Part shown: positions 1 through 8,769 of the stretch, in pieces
Layout of the letters: every line of letters starts with the position of its first letter
Numbering within the stretch: position 1 is the first letter of the stretch
Source of the DNA: Verrucomicrobiales bacterium
GTDB taxonomy: Bacteria; Verrucomicrobiota; Verrucomicrobiia; Verrucomicrobiales; Akkermansiaceae
DNA: 25,271 bases
Direction of reading: 5' to 3'
NCBI GenBank assembly: GCA_003527555.1
Contig: DPWT01000025.1
Coordinates: forward strand, 1-25,271
Notes under the pieces: generated by a model
Databases searched by the model: none
The model's input: the letters and a program-made list of their open reading frames with translations, nothing else
Told to the model about the DNA's origin: nothing
Made by a program: the position numbers and the translations under genes

Positions 1-1
1 C

Positions 2-2080
2 AAGGGTCAGGCGTACTTCAACCAGGGACTCAGACAGCTCCACGGTTTTTGGTATTATGAGGCAGAACGATCATTCCGTGCCATCCTAGCTAATGATGAT
101 AAGTGTCTGATGGCATACTGGGGGCTATCTCAAGCGAACTATGAAAACGAGAAACGAGCCAAAGCATTCATCGATAAGGCTGCTGAACTACTCAAAAATG
201 AAGATCTGAAAATTCAGCCTCATGAAAAAGCATATGTTCAGGCGGAGATCGATTATCATGACGAGAAAAAAGTCAAAGATATCAGCAAACGGAGAAAAAA
301 CTTCATCCGTGCGTATGAAGACATCATTATAAATTACCCCCACGATTTGGAAGCAAAAGCCCTGCTTGTATGTCGACGCTGGCAGTTTACTCGAAAGGGA
401 ATTCCGATCAGCAGCCACATCGGGCTGGATGCCATCCTCAAACAAATATTTGTCAAAAAACCCAATCATCCCGCACACCATTACGCAATTCACTTGTGGG
501 ATGACCGCCGCCATGAAGAAGCTTTGGACTCAGCTGCCAAGCTCGGAAAAACAGCCCCTGAAATAGCTCACATGTGGCACATGCCCGGACACATTTATTC
601 AAAAGCCAAACGCTACCACGATGCCGTATGGCACCAACAAGCATCTGCACGTATCGACCACGCCCACATGCAAAGATGGTTCCTCTTGCCTGATCAAATT
701 CACAACTATGCGCATAACAACGAGTGGCTATCGCGCAATTTCTTAAATCTTGGTAAAGTCAGCGCCAGTATCGATATGGCCAAGTCACTGCTCTCAAACC
801 CACGCCACCCAGATCTGAATAATCAAGACAAGAAAAAATCCTCGGCTCGCTACGGGCGCAGAGCTCTAATCAACTCCCTTGAAAAGGCCGAACTCTGGCA
901 TGAGGCACTTCAGACCGCCGACTCAGCTTGCCTCATGCCACTGACAAAACCCGAACAAGACTTATCACGACTGCGCCTAATCGCAGTAGCTCAGCACAAT
1001 CTCAACAAACGCGATCAACTCATCAAAACCATCAGCATAATCGATTCACATCATATCGTCATTAAAGATGAGCAGAAGAAAGCAATGAAGAAAGCTCGCG
1101 AGAAGGCCACAAAGGAAAATAAAAATAAAGAGTCGCTCAAAGTCGCCGAAAAAAAAGCTCACGATCAGCATCAAAAAAAAATCAAAGCCTTTGCAAACAC
1201 ACTTATCGAATTACGAGGTTACCTTGCCGCCATGGATGGTGATTTTAAAACCGCAAAGGGCGCGCTCAGTCAACGACCCTCCAAGCAATCCCCAATGATC
1301 TATCAGCTTGCCTACGGAGATCATGAGAAAGCTGCCGAAACCGCTCGCAAACAAATCGAAAAAAAGAATAAAGAGGCCCTACCCCTCGCCAAAGCAATTT
1401 ATGTTCTACATAAAGCCAAAAATGATGATCCCGCATGGAGAACAGGCTTCGAGGAACTGCGAACTTTTTCATCCGACATCGAACTAACTTCGCCGGTTTT
1501 TAAACGCCTTGGCCCGATTGCCCGAGAACTTAGCTACCCTGATGACTGGCGGCAGCCTCATACGCCAGCAACAGATGTCGCGGACCGACCAACACTAGAT
1601 AGTCTAGGGCCGTTACACTGGACGCCGCCAACCGCACCAACATTCAACCTCCCAGACCAACATAATAAGTATATTTCGCTCACTAAATATCACGGCAAAC
1701 CCATGATTCTCGTTTTTTATCTGGGTGCTGGATGCCTGCATTGCACCGAGCAATTGACAGCAATGGCCGACCGCTACTCGGACTTCAAAAAAGCTGGGCT
1801 ACCGATCCTAGCGATTTCCACAGATGACGTCCCCAATCTTAAAAAATCACAAACGAACTACAAAAAAGGTGAAATCCCCTTCCCAATCATATCTGACTCA
1901 AGGAAAGATATCTTCAAAAAATACACCTCTCACGATGACTTTGAGAATAAACCTCTTCACGGAACATTCGTCATCGATAAAACAGGGCGTATACTCTGGT
2001 CAGATATTTCAGCCGACCCATTCATGGACCTTGATTTTCTGATCAAGGAATCGTCGCGGCTGCTCAAACTTCACCAGTAA
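2..2080 (+). CDS. TPR protein with C-terminal thioredoxin-fold (redoxin) domain, 5' end outside the window
   Basis: The reading frame is open from base 2, so the gene begins upstream of the window; the first in-window ATG (110) lies inside the conserved TPR region and is not the true start. About 692 residues are visible. The N-terminal part begins with a TPR signature (FNQGL, then EAERSFRAIL, then MAYWG) and continues as helical repeats. A strongly charged lysine/glutamate-rich helical stretch lies near bases 1060-1200. The last roughly 150 residues form an AhpC/TSA-like domain with a CLHC motif at bases 1733-1744 (residues 578-581 of the visible part), which could act as a redox pair. Families with this architecture occur in Planctomycetes and Verrucomicrobia; their substrate is unknown. 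No signal peptide can be assessed because the N-terminus is missing. The rhomboid gene follows closely on the same strand. Confidence 0.85.
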   Translation, partial: KGQAYFNQGLRQLHGFWYYEAERSFRAILANDDKCLMAYWGLSQANYENEKRAKAFIDKAAELLKNEDLKIQPHEKAYVQAEIDYHDEKKVKDISKRRKNFIRAYEDIIINYPHDLEAKALLVCRRWQFTRKGIPISSHIGLDAILKQIFVKKPNHPAHHYAIHLWDDRRHEEALDSAAKLGKTAPEIAHMWHMPGHIYSKAKRYHDAVWHQQASARIDHAHMQRWFLLPDQIHNYAHNNEWLSRNFLNLGKVSASIDMAKSLLSNPRHPDLNNQDKKKSSARYGRRALINSLEKAELWHEALQTADSACLMPLTKPEQDLSRLRLIAVAQHNLNKRDQLIKTISIIDSHHIVIKDEQKKAMKKAREKATKENKNKESLKVAEKKAHDQHQKKIKAFANTLIELRGYLAAMDGDFKTAKGALSQRPSKQSPMIYQLAYGDHEKAAETARKQIEKKNKEALPLAKAIYVLHKAKNDDPAWRTGFEELRTFSSDIELTSPVFKRLGPIARELSYPDDWRQPHTPATDVADRPTLDSLGPLHWTPPTAPTFNLPDQHNKYISLTKYHGKPMILVFYLGAGCLHCTEQLTAMADRYSDFKKAGLPILAISTDDVPNLKKSQTNYKKGEIPFPIISDSRKDIFKKYTSHDDFENKPLHGTFVIDKTGRILWSDISADPFMDLDFLIKESSRLLKLHQ

Positions 2081-2111
2081 GCACTTGCCGCTAGCGATAC
2101 GATCTATCAAT

Positions 2112-2852
2112 ATGCATTTGATGTTACGTTTCCAATTTCCACCTGAGAACCCAGCTGATGCCGGCCCTGGGTGCAGGTCACGCCTCTACGAGCGTTTTGT
2201 TGATCTGATTCCTGTTGTCACCTATGCATCTTTGCTGTGGTGTATCACTGTTTTTCTTCTGATCTATCGCTGCATAAGCGAGAGAGGTGAGGTCGAGATA
2301 CTGATGGTAAAGCTCGGCGCTACTGCAGAACGTGAGCTCTCGCTCGGCCAGTGGTGGGGAATGATCGCATCCGCATTCATTCACGTCGAATTTTTGCACC
2401 TTGCATTCAATATGTATTGGCTTGTAAAGTTAGGTAGCCTCATGGAAAGAGGTTTAGGAAGTGTAAAAACCGCAGTGTTTTTTGTAGTCACAGCATTTGT
2501 TAGCACAACCTATCAACTCGAAATCGGTGGCTACGGCATAGGGTTTTCTGGAGTAGTTTATGCTATGGCAGGATTCATGTGGGGAGCTTGGCCTCGCTAC
2601 ACAGGATTTCTTGAAGGCTTTAATGGCCGCACATTGCGATTTTTCCTCATCTGGCAAGGTCTCTGTTTCCTGTTGAGCATGAGCAATATCATGCCGATCG
2701 GTAATACTGCACACATATCAGGCATGCTCTTTGGATTTTTATTAGGCATGTGGGCACATAAAGGCACTAAGCATGGCTGGCGCTGGCTGGCTGCATCTGT
2801 AGCCATGACTGCCGGAGCCGTCATGGCTGTAGTCACGGCAATAACAGGCTAG
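2112..2852 (+). CDS. rhomboid family intramembrane serine protease
   Basis: This is a polytopic membrane protein of 246 residues if read from the ATG at 2112. A TTG at 2085 would add nine residues, and an ATG at 2121 is also possible; no clear ribosome binding site decides between them. Rhomboid hallmarks are present: an HxxxN element (HLAFN, bases about 2397-2411), the nucleophile in GFSG (Ser146), and the catalytic histidine in NTAHISG (His201) before a glycine-rich helix. Rhomboids cleave substrate transmembrane helices within the membrane using a Ser-His dyad, and both dyad residues are intact, so the protein is probably active. About six transmembrane helices are visible. Its stop overlaps the stop of the convergent adenosyltransferase gene through a shared CTAG. 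The substrate is unknown. Confidence 0.88.
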   Translation: MHLMLRFQFPPENPADAGPGCRSRLYERFVDLIPVVTYASLLWCITVFLLIYRCISERGEVEILMVKLGATAERELSLGQWWGMIASAFIHVEFLHLAFNMYWLVKLGSLMERGLGSVKTAVFFVVTAFVSTTYQLEIGGYGIGFSGVVYAMAGFMWGAWPRYTGFLEGFNGRTLRFFLIWQGLCFLLSMSNIMPIGNTAHISGMLFGFLLGMWAHKGTKHGWRWLAASVAMTAGAVMAVVTAITG

Positions 2853-3370
2853 GCGCTACTATTCTCAAGTTCCCTGGCCCACAACCATAAAATATCAGAC
2901 AGGCGGTTGAGAAACTTACACGCACTGGGGCTCACCCCCTCCCCCAATTCCCATGCACTGAGTTCAGCTCGGCGGCAGATGGTGCGGGCCATATCCATCC
3001 ATGCAGCACCCAAGTTACCGGCGGCACCAGGGCGCGCCCATCCATCAAACTTGACCGGCATTTCCACGGCAATGCTCTCCAGCCAATTAAGATCCTCTTC
3101 ACTGATAGTGGGATATCCATCAGAAAGATATTTCTCACGCCGGTCACTTGGCACGGACAACAACCCCATCAATGAAACCAAGTGCCCCTGAATGGTATCA
3201 ATTTTTTCCTTTATATCTATTGGCACACCAGAGACGCGAACCATACCAAGCGCGGCATTTAGCTCATCAACACAACCACAAGCAGCCACTTCCGAAGATG
3301 TCTTAGGCATTCTGCCACCATACATGACGTCCGTGTTACCATCGTCACCTCTGCGGGTAATTATACTCAT
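2849..3370 (-). CDS. PduO-type cob(I)alamin adenosyltransferase
   Basis: The enzyme transfers the adenosyl group of ATP to cob(I)alamin, making adenosylcobalamin. The 173-residue protein starts MSIITRRGDDGNT, which matches the ATP-binding N-terminus of the PduO/MMAB family. It also carries a CVDELNA segment, a RRAE motif and the C-terminal FLNRLSDILW, all typical of the family, and its length is typical. A start at 3397 would add nine residues (MVWMCYVSY) that precede the conserved N-terminus, so the ATG at 3368-3370 is preferred. The gene converges with the rhomboid gene, and no cobalamin biosynthesis or B12-dependent mutase gene lies nearby, so its client enzyme is not shown here. Confidence 0.92.
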   Translation of the reverse strand: MSIITRRGDDGNTDVMYGGRMPKTSSEVAACGCVDELNAALGMVRVSGVPIDIKEKIDTIQGHLVSLMGLLSVPSDRREKYLSDGYPTISEEDLNWLESIAVEMPVKFDGWARPGAAGNLGAAWMDMARTICRRAELSAWELGEGVSPSACKFLNRLSDILWLWARELENSSA

Positions 3371-3436
3371 GTAAGAGACATAGCACATCCACACCAATGT
3401 GCTTGCAAGAAATGATGAAAACCTTAAATTGCGGTC

Positions 3437-4330
3437 ATGTCTCCGACACGCCGAAAATTCCTCAAAATATCAGGACTCGCACTAACCAGCAGCTATCTGC
3501 CCGCGTGTGCTGAACAAACTGGAGACCCTAAAAAACCTCGCTTCGATATCTCACTCGCCCAGTGGTCACTGCACCGCACCTTAAGGGCTGGCAAGCTTAC
3601 CAACCTTGAGTTTCCCAAATACGCTAAAGACAAATTCGGCATCCTTGCTGTTGAATACGTAAACTCATTCATGAAAAAACAGGCCAAGAACATGTCCTAC
3701 CTCAAGGACCTCAAGTCACGGACTGATGGCGAGGGCGTAAAGAATATTCTCATCATGTGTGATGGCGAAGGGCGACTTGGAGCCAAAACTAAAGAGGAAC
3801 GCACCAAAACAGTAAACAATCACAAGAGATGGGTTGATGCTGCAAAGTTCCTTGGATGCCACTCAATCAGAGTAAACGCAGGTGGCCCAGGCAGCCGTGA
3901 AGAACTTGCCAAGCAAGTGGTGGATGGGCTGACACAACTATCGCTCTTTGCCAAGAGCCACAGTATCAATGTGATTGTAGAAAACCACGGTGGGCTGTCG
4001 TCCGATGGAGCATGGCTTGCAGGTGTGCTCAAAACCGTCGGCATGGAAAACTGCGGGTCATTGCCTGATTTTGGTAACTTCCACAAGTATGACCGTTATC
4101 AGGGGATGAAAGATCTCATTCCCTTTGCCAAGGGCGTGAGTGCTAAAAGCGGCAAATTCGACGCCAAAGGCAACGAAGTGGATACTGATTTTGTCAAAAT
4201 GATGGGAATCGTCGCGGCCTCAGAATACGAGGGGTATGTCGGTGTGGAATACGCCGGAGGCAAACTCTCCGAAGACGATGGCATCATCGCCACCAAGAGA
4301 CTGCTCGAAAAAGTTTTTAAACTCCTCTAA
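3437..4330 (+). CDS. exported sugar phosphate isomerase/epimerase-like TIM-barrel protein
   Basis: The protein has 297 residues. It begins with a twin-arginine-like signal (SPTRRKFLK, arginines 5-6), a hydrophobic stretch and a possible lipobox ending at Cys24 (LPAC), so it is probably exported and perhaps lipid-anchored. The mature part matches xylose isomerase-like TIM barrels (AP endonuclease family 2): SLAQWSLHRTL near the start, VIVENHGG and LPDFGNF in the middle, VSAKSGKFD later, and GVEYAGG near the end. These segments carry the acidic and histidine residues that bind the metal in this family. Such secreted relatives are abundant in Planctomycetes and Verrucomicrobia, usually with an unknown sugar substrate. 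The gene ends 10 bases before queE and may be cotranscribed with it, although no functional link is evident. Confidence 0.85.
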   Translation: MSPTRRKFLKISGLALTSSYLPACAEQTGDPKKPRFDISLAQWSLHRTLRAGKLTNLEFPKYAKDKFGILAVEYVNSFMKKQAKNMSYLKDLKSRTDGEGVKNILIMCDGEGRLGAKTKEERTKTVNNHKRWVDAAKFLGCHSIRVNAGGPGSREELAKQVVDGLTQLSLFAKSHSINVIVENHGGLSSDGAWLAGVLKTVGMENCGSLPDFGNFHKYDRYQGMKDLIPFAKGVSAKSGKFDAKGNEVDTDFVKMMGIVAASEYEGYVGVEYAGGKLSEDDGIIATKRLLEKVFKLL

Positions 4331-4340
4331 AAAATACTGC

Positions 4341-5108
4341 ATGCCAGATACGGTGCTAAAACTTGCCCGACTCAACAGCGGACCAGAAATTTTTCATAGC
4401 CTCCAGGGTGAGGGTGTGACTACTGGATTACCATCGGTTTTTATTCGAGCCTCCCTTTGCAACCTTCATTGTCGATGGTGTGATACCGACTACACATGGA
4501 ACTGGCAGGGCACACCATGGGAACACGATAACGATACAACCCCAGGATATCAAAAATTCAAAAAAGAGACGCATTTGGTTGAGCTAGATGTGGCAGAGGT
4601 AGCACGGATCGTATCATCCCTGCCCTGCTATAACGTCATCTTAACGGGCGGAGAACCACTACTACAAGATGAAGCCTGGTGCTCGCTCATGACGCAACTA
4701 AAAGCGCGAAACAATCAATACCGGTTTGAGGTCGAAACAAATGGAACGATTGTTCCTAGCAAGACATTTGACTCCTTGGTGGACCAGTATAATATTTCAC
4801 CCAAGCTGGCCAATTCAGGTAATATTAGCGAAATTCGCTGCCGCAGTAAGGCACTCGCTTATTTTTCAGGCTCTGAAAAATCCTGGTTTAAATTTGTGAT
4901 TGCAGATGAACACGACCTGCTGGAAGCAGAAGAATTACTGACCGATCACAATCTAGCACATAATAAAATTTTACTGATGCCCGAAGGCCGCGATGCCGAA
5001 ACACTTCAAAAACGACGTCTTTGGCTCGCAGATGCATGCCGTGAAAAAAACTACAGATTCAGCGACCGCCTGCACATTCATCTCTGGGGGGCCAAACGAG
5101 GGGTATGA
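4341..5108 (+). CDS. queE: 7-carboxy-7-deazaguanine synthase (radical SAM)
   Basis: QueE converts 6-carboxytetrahydropterin to 7-carboxy-7-deazaguanine, a step toward preQ0 and queuosine in tRNA. The 255-residue protein has the substrate-side motif SLQGEG followed by the cluster-binding CNLHCRWC (Cys40, Cys44, Cys47, spacing CX3CX2C), then the radical SAM LTGGEP motif. It ends in HLWGAKRGV, a characteristic QueE terminus. The ATG at 4341 is chosen because the conserved domain begins right after it; the frame is open further upstream but that part overlaps the preceding gene out of frame. No queC, queD or queF lies in the window, so the rest of the pathway must be elsewhere. Confidence 0.93.
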   Translation: MPDTVLKLARLNSGPEIFHSLQGEGVTTGLPSVFIRASLCNLHCRWCDTDYTWNWQGTPWEHDNDTTPGYQKFKKETHLVELDVAEVARIVSSLPCYNVILTGGEPLLQDEAWCSLMTQLKARNNQYRFEVETNGTIVPSKTFDSLVDQYNISPKLANSGNISEIRCRSKALAYFSGSEKSWFKFVIADEHDLLEAEELLTDHNLAHNKILLMPEGRDAETLQKRRLWLADACREKNYRFSDRLHIHLWGAKRGV

Positions 5109-5161
5109 TTTTTCAGTTTTTTAGTGCAACTTCCCCGTAAAAGTAATGTTCAATAGCTACC

Positions 5162-5629
5162 ATGAAGTCCAATCCGCCAATTAGGCTGTCCTCAGACAGC
5201 TCTGAAGCACTCACGACAAACGATTCTGATTCCCCCACCGACCCCATGGGAAAAGATGATTTGCTGTGGGATCTGCTCGGTGAAGCATCTGAACAAAAGC
5301 CAAATGTATTTTTTGCCCGCAATGTCGTGCGCGAAACACGCAAGCTTGCGGAAACTCAGCCATCGTGGAGACAGTTGATCATCAATGTCTTATCTACTAA
5401 AAAAGTCATCATCCCGATCGTTGCCACCGCCTGCATCGCTCTAGCTATCATAACACAACACCAGACATTGCAGCCTAGCACCAGCCCATCTAATGTGGTG
5501 GTCGTGTCTACAACTACCGAGGATGATACTGCCCTCACTGATCTTGTCATCAATGAGTCCCTGACTATCGCCGCGGATGATCCTAGCCAGTTTACGCACG
5601 ACGAAATCGTCGCAATGATAGGATTATAG
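5162..5629 (+). CDS. small single-span membrane protein of unknown function
   Basis: This is a 155-residue protein. Residues 1-30 are serine-rich and look disordered. A conserved-looking block follows (LLWDLLGEAS, then NVFFARNVVRETR, residues 34-60), then one transmembrane helix at about residues 81-98. The external tail is threonine- and aspartate-rich and ends with a DDPSQFTHDEIVAMIGL segment. From memory, proteins with this layout in Verrucomicrobia often sit beside ECF sigma factor genes, which would suggest an anti-sigma or envelope-signalling role, but no sigma factor gene is adjacent here. It lies between queE and the pilT pair. The ATG at 5162 is the first in-frame start. The function is not established. 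Confidence 0.7.
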   Translation: MKSNPPIRLSSDSSEALTTNDSDSPTDPMGKDDLLWDLLGEASEQKPNVFFARNVVRETRKLAETQPSWRQLIINVLSTKKVIIPIVATACIALAIITQHQTLQPSTSPSNVVVVSTTTEDDTALTDLVINESLTIAADDPSQFTHDEIVAMIGL

Positions 5630-5772
5630 CAGGTGCGCCAATCGATAATTAGCGCTCAAAATTTAATGTTCAGCGAAATCTGGGCATTATTGATCATTTA
5701 GCTAACTTATCTCTTTTCATGCCACCACAATCTGTCAAGTTGATGTGAACTTAGCCACTTCATCACCTTTTT

Positions 5773-6855
5773 ATGTCTGATACTACGGTCCATGACCACG
5801 TCGATCAATATCTCCAAATAGGCATCGAGTATAATTGCTCTGATATCCATTTGCCCACCGCTTACCCCCCAGCATGGAGACGCTTCGGACAGCTGCAGCC
5901 TATCTGGGATGATGCTCCTTTACTCGAAGCCCAGCACACAGAAAAACTAGCTAGGGGATTTCTTGGTGAAAACGAGTGGAACCGACTGCAGGAAAAAGGT
6001 GATGTCGATTTTGCTTATCAGAACGATAGCGGGCGATTTCGTGCCTCCGTGGTTAAACAACGGCTCGGATACGATATCTGCTTTCGGATTATCGATACCA
6101 AAGTTCGTACGATGACTGAACTCGGCCTGCCTGTGGAATCACTACTGCCTCTTACCCGTTATCAGAACGGTCTACTTCTCGTAACAGGATCAGTAGGATC
6201 TGGAAAATCTACCACACTTGCTGCCATTGCAGATTTCATTAACGAGGATAGAGAAGATCACATCCTCACATTAGAGGATCCTATCGAATATGTTCTCAAC
6301 TCGAAAAACTGCCACGTCAATCAACGCGAGGTTCACACGCACACAGAATCATTTCCTAAGGCACTTCGCGGCGCTTTGCGTGAAGACCCAGATATTATTT
6401 TAGTCGGTGAGATGCGTGATCTAGAAACTATTTCTCTTGCGCTAACGGCAGCCGAGACCGGCCACTTAGTACTTGCGACATTACACACCGGAAATGCACC
6501 TCGCACGCTCGACCGAATTCTAGATGTTTTCCCAGTCGATCAGCGCGATCAGATCCGTATCATGGTGTCAGAATCACTGCGTGGAATTATATCTCAACAA
6601 CTCGTTCCACGTATGGACGGCTCCGGACGGGAACTTGCTCTTGAGCTGCTTGTTAATACACCAGCAGTGGCCAACTGCATCCGCGAAGGAAAAACTTACA
6701 TGCTCCCAGGAATCATGCAAACCGGTAAAAATGTTGGTATGATCACAATGGACGACTCATTACGAGAACTCTACGTGAAGGGCAAAATTTCCCAAGAAGA
6801 CGTGATGTTCCGTGCCGAGGACAAAGCACAAATGCGTGAGTATTTCGCCCTCTAA
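5773..6855 (+). CDS. PilT/PilU-family type IV pilus retraction ATPase (first of two)
   Basis: This 360-residue hexameric ATPase of the GspE/PilT family would power pilus depolymerisation at the cytoplasmic base of the type IV pilus. The PAS-like N-terminal domain (SDIHLPTA) precedes the RecA-like core. Visible motifs are Walker A GSVGSGKST (139-147, Lys145), the Asp box (TLEDPIEY), Walker B DIILVGEMRD (around 208-216), the His box (ATLHTGNA), and an NCIREGK element that corresponds to the C-terminal AIRNLIRE motif of PilT. Walker A has Ser-Val in place of the usual Pro-Thr, which may mark it as the more divergent, PilU-like member. The second ATPase gene follows 34 bases downstream, so the two are probably one operon. 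No other pilus genes are present in the window. Confidence 0.92.
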   Translation: MSDTTVHDHVDQYLQIGIEYNCSDIHLPTAYPPAWRRFGQLQPIWDDAPLLEAQHTEKLARGFLGENEWNRLQEKGDVDFAYQNDSGRFRASVVKQRLGYDICFRIIDTKVRTMTELGLPVESLLPLTRYQNGLLLVTGSVGSGKSTTLAAIADFINEDREDHILTLEDPIEYVLNSKNCHVNQREVHTHTESFPKALRGALREDPDIILVGEMRDLETISLALTAAETGHLVLATLHTGNAPRTLDRILDVFPVDQRDQIRIMVSESLRGIISQQLVPRMDGSGRELALELLVNTPAVANCIREGKTYMLPGIMQTGKNVGMITMDDSLRELYVKGKISQEDVMFRAEDKAQMREYFAL

Positions 6856-6889
6856 TATATTTCTGATAACTCTATTCTACCCTTTTATC

Positions 6890-7999
6890 ATGGCTGACAT
6901 CGACTCTTTGTTCACCTATCTTGTTGAAGCTGGTGGTTCTGACCTTCACCTCAGTGAGGGAGAACACCCAAAAATCCGCATACACGGTGCGATTTCCGAA
7001 ATCCCCGATCAAAAACTACTCACCCATGAGCTGATTGATAGCTTACTCAGTGAGATTTGTGACCCCAAGGCATACGAATTATATAAAAAAACGGGTGATC
7101 TTGATTTTGCCTATTCCATGGATAAGCAATCACGTTTTCGTTGCAACTACCTCCAGCAAAAAAATGGTCTCGCTGCAGTTTTCCGTCTGATTCCCACAGA
7201 AATCGCTTCATTAGAGGATTTAAACATCCCTCAAGTCATCAAACAATTCGGGCACATGCGCTCCGGCTTGGTGCTAGTCACCGGCCCAACAGGCTCGGGC
7301 AAATCAACGACACTCGCAGCGTTGATCGACTACATCAATTCCAATTTCAACCGCCATATTATTACAATTGAGGAGCCAATTGAATTTGTGCATACCAATA
7401 AGAAATCTATCATCACTCAGCGAGAGGTTCCGATACAGACACCATCTTTTGCGGACGGCCTGCGTGCCACCCTACGTGAAGATGCCGATATTGTGCTTGT
7501 CGGTGAAATGCGTGACTTGGAGACTATTTCACTCGCGCTAACAGCAGCAGAAACCGGTTTGTTAGTTTTTGGCACTCTGCACACAAACAACGCACGTAAA
7601 ACAGTAGATCGAATTGTGGATGTATTCCCAGCTGATCAACAAAGCCAGGTGCGCACCATGCTTGCGGCATCGCTTCGTGGAGTAGTTGCCCAACTATTGA
7701 TGAAACGCTGCGATAAACCTGGTAGAGCTGCAGTGAACGAGATCATGTTTGCTAACACCGCAGTCTCCGCCATCATACGTGAAGGCGCCACCCAGAAGCT
7801 CTACGATGTCATCATCGGAGGAAAGTCAGAAGGCATGCAATTTATGGATGAAGCGATTTGGGATAAACTCCAATCTGGTATGGTAACCCCTCAAGAAGCC
7901 TATATGAAAGCGATTGATAAGACACGCTTCAAAAAATTCCTACCTAAGGATCTTGTTCACCTGGGCGATGCCTCCGGTGAAAGCCCATTGGAGCACTAG
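6890..7999 (+). CDS. pilT: PilT-type type IV pilus retraction ATPase (second of two)
   Basis: This 369-residue protein is a paralogue of the preceding gene. It has the canonical Walker A GPTGSGKST (132-140, Lys138), an Asp box (TIEEPIEF), Walker B DIVLVGEMRD, a His box (GTLHTNNA) and a VSAIIREGA element. The stretch LVGEMRDLETISLALTAAET is identical in both proteins, showing recent or strongly constrained duplication. The ATG at 6890 starts MADIDSLFTYLVEAGGSDLHL, the usual PilT N-terminus; an upstream in-frame ATG at 6812 overlaps the previous gene and is rejected. With its canonical P-loop this copy is the better candidate for the main retraction motor. It ends three bases before the convergent DUF4230 gene. 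Confidence 0.93.
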   Translation: MADIDSLFTYLVEAGGSDLHLSEGEHPKIRIHGAISEIPDQKLLTHELIDSLLSEICDPKAYELYKKTGDLDFAYSMDKQSRFRCNYLQQKNGLAAVFRLIPTEIASLEDLNIPQVIKQFGHMRSGLVLVTGPTGSGKSTTLAALIDYINSNFNRHIITIEEPIEFVHTNKKSIITQREVPIQTPSFADGLRATLREDADIVLVGEMRDLETISLALTAAETGLLVFGTLHTNNARKTVDRIVDVFPADQQSQVRTMLAASLRGVVAQLLMKRCDKPGRAAVNEIMFANTAVSAIIREGATQKLYDVIIGGKSEGMQFMDEAIWDKLQSGMVTPQEAYMKAIDKTRFKKFLPKDLVHLGDASGESPLEH

Positions 8000-8002
8000 T
8001 CT

Positions 8003-8677
8003 TCATGGTAAGGTTTTTATACTCCACTGCAGGTCAGCCTCAGAGCCGTTCATTCGATCGTTGATGCGCCTCATAAGAACTCGCTCAGCCTCTCTGCCGA
8101 TGTCGCTACGCTCAGCATCCCGGCGCGCTTGATTCTTCAGATGGTTATATGCATTCGCGTGATCCTGCGGGTTAAGGCGATTGATAGCACCATTACCTGA
8201 ATGATAGATTTCAAAATCTCCGATCGGCTCTACACTTAACACCTTTCCCTGTGGTAGCTTACCATTGATTTTGCCATTTAGCATTTCCCAGCTCCCCCCT
8301 TCAGCGAAATCAAAACCTGCCTTTAAGAGAAAATCTCCTCTCACAATGAGTATTTTTTCACTGCCTAACCATGATGTCTCATACTTAACGATCGCTTGAG
8401 TCTTGCGCTGAACCACTGCAAGCTCATCAATTTCTGACTTCTCTAAAACAGCGGTGGAACCTCTCACAGTGACCTCCGTTCCCATTATTGTGGATAACGC
8501 TTCGGCCAGCTTATCCACAGGTGCCACTGTAGCACGGCTCACCATGAAGTAAAAACAGGCCGTTCCTGCCACCATTAACAGTGTGATCCCTAGAGAAACC
8601 GCCATGATTGAACTGGCACATGATTTTTTCTGCTGAGCGTATTTGTCAGAAACAGATTCTATATCAGGCATAATCAT
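8003..8677 (-). CDS. DUF4230 membrane-anchored protein
   Basis: The protein has 224 residues, with a short cytoplasmic N-terminus, one transmembrane helix at about residues 22-46 and an outward-facing domain. The core segments (VKYETSWLGSEKILIVRGDF, the AGFDF strand, and GKVLSVEPIGDFEIYH) fit the DUF4230 family, whose function is unknown. After the domain comes a charged helical region rich in arginine and glutamate (residues about 180-210). A second in-frame ATG two codons in (8671) is an equally possible start. The gene converges with pilT and is divergent from the next gene. A link to pili is possible only by position. Confidence 0.8.
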   Translation of the reverse strand: MIMPDIESVSDKYAQQKKSCASSIMAVSLGITLLMVAGTACFYFMVSRATVAPVDKLAEALSTIMGTEVTVRGSTAVLEKSEIDELAVVQRKTQAIVKYETSWLGSEKILIVRGDFLLKAGFDFAEGGSWEMLNGKINGKLPQGKVLSVEPIGDFEIYHSGNGAINRLNPQDHANAYNHLKNQARRDAERSDIGREAERVLMRRINDRMNGSEADLQWSIKTLP

Positions 8678-8769
8678 GGATTACATGATCGTATCGTTAC
8701 GTCTTACAAAAATAACAACATGGGATGATTCCACTTGAAACTTGCAACAGGCAGCGAAACACTCTGAGC

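Noticed and set aside
4236..4340. Upstream extension of the queE frame into the preceding gene
   Set aside because: It overlaps the TIM-barrel gene out of frame, and the conserved QueE N-terminus begins just after the ATG at 4341.
6812..6889. Upstream extension of the second PilT frame
   Set aside because: It overlaps the first PilT gene, and the usual PilT N-terminus starts at 6890.
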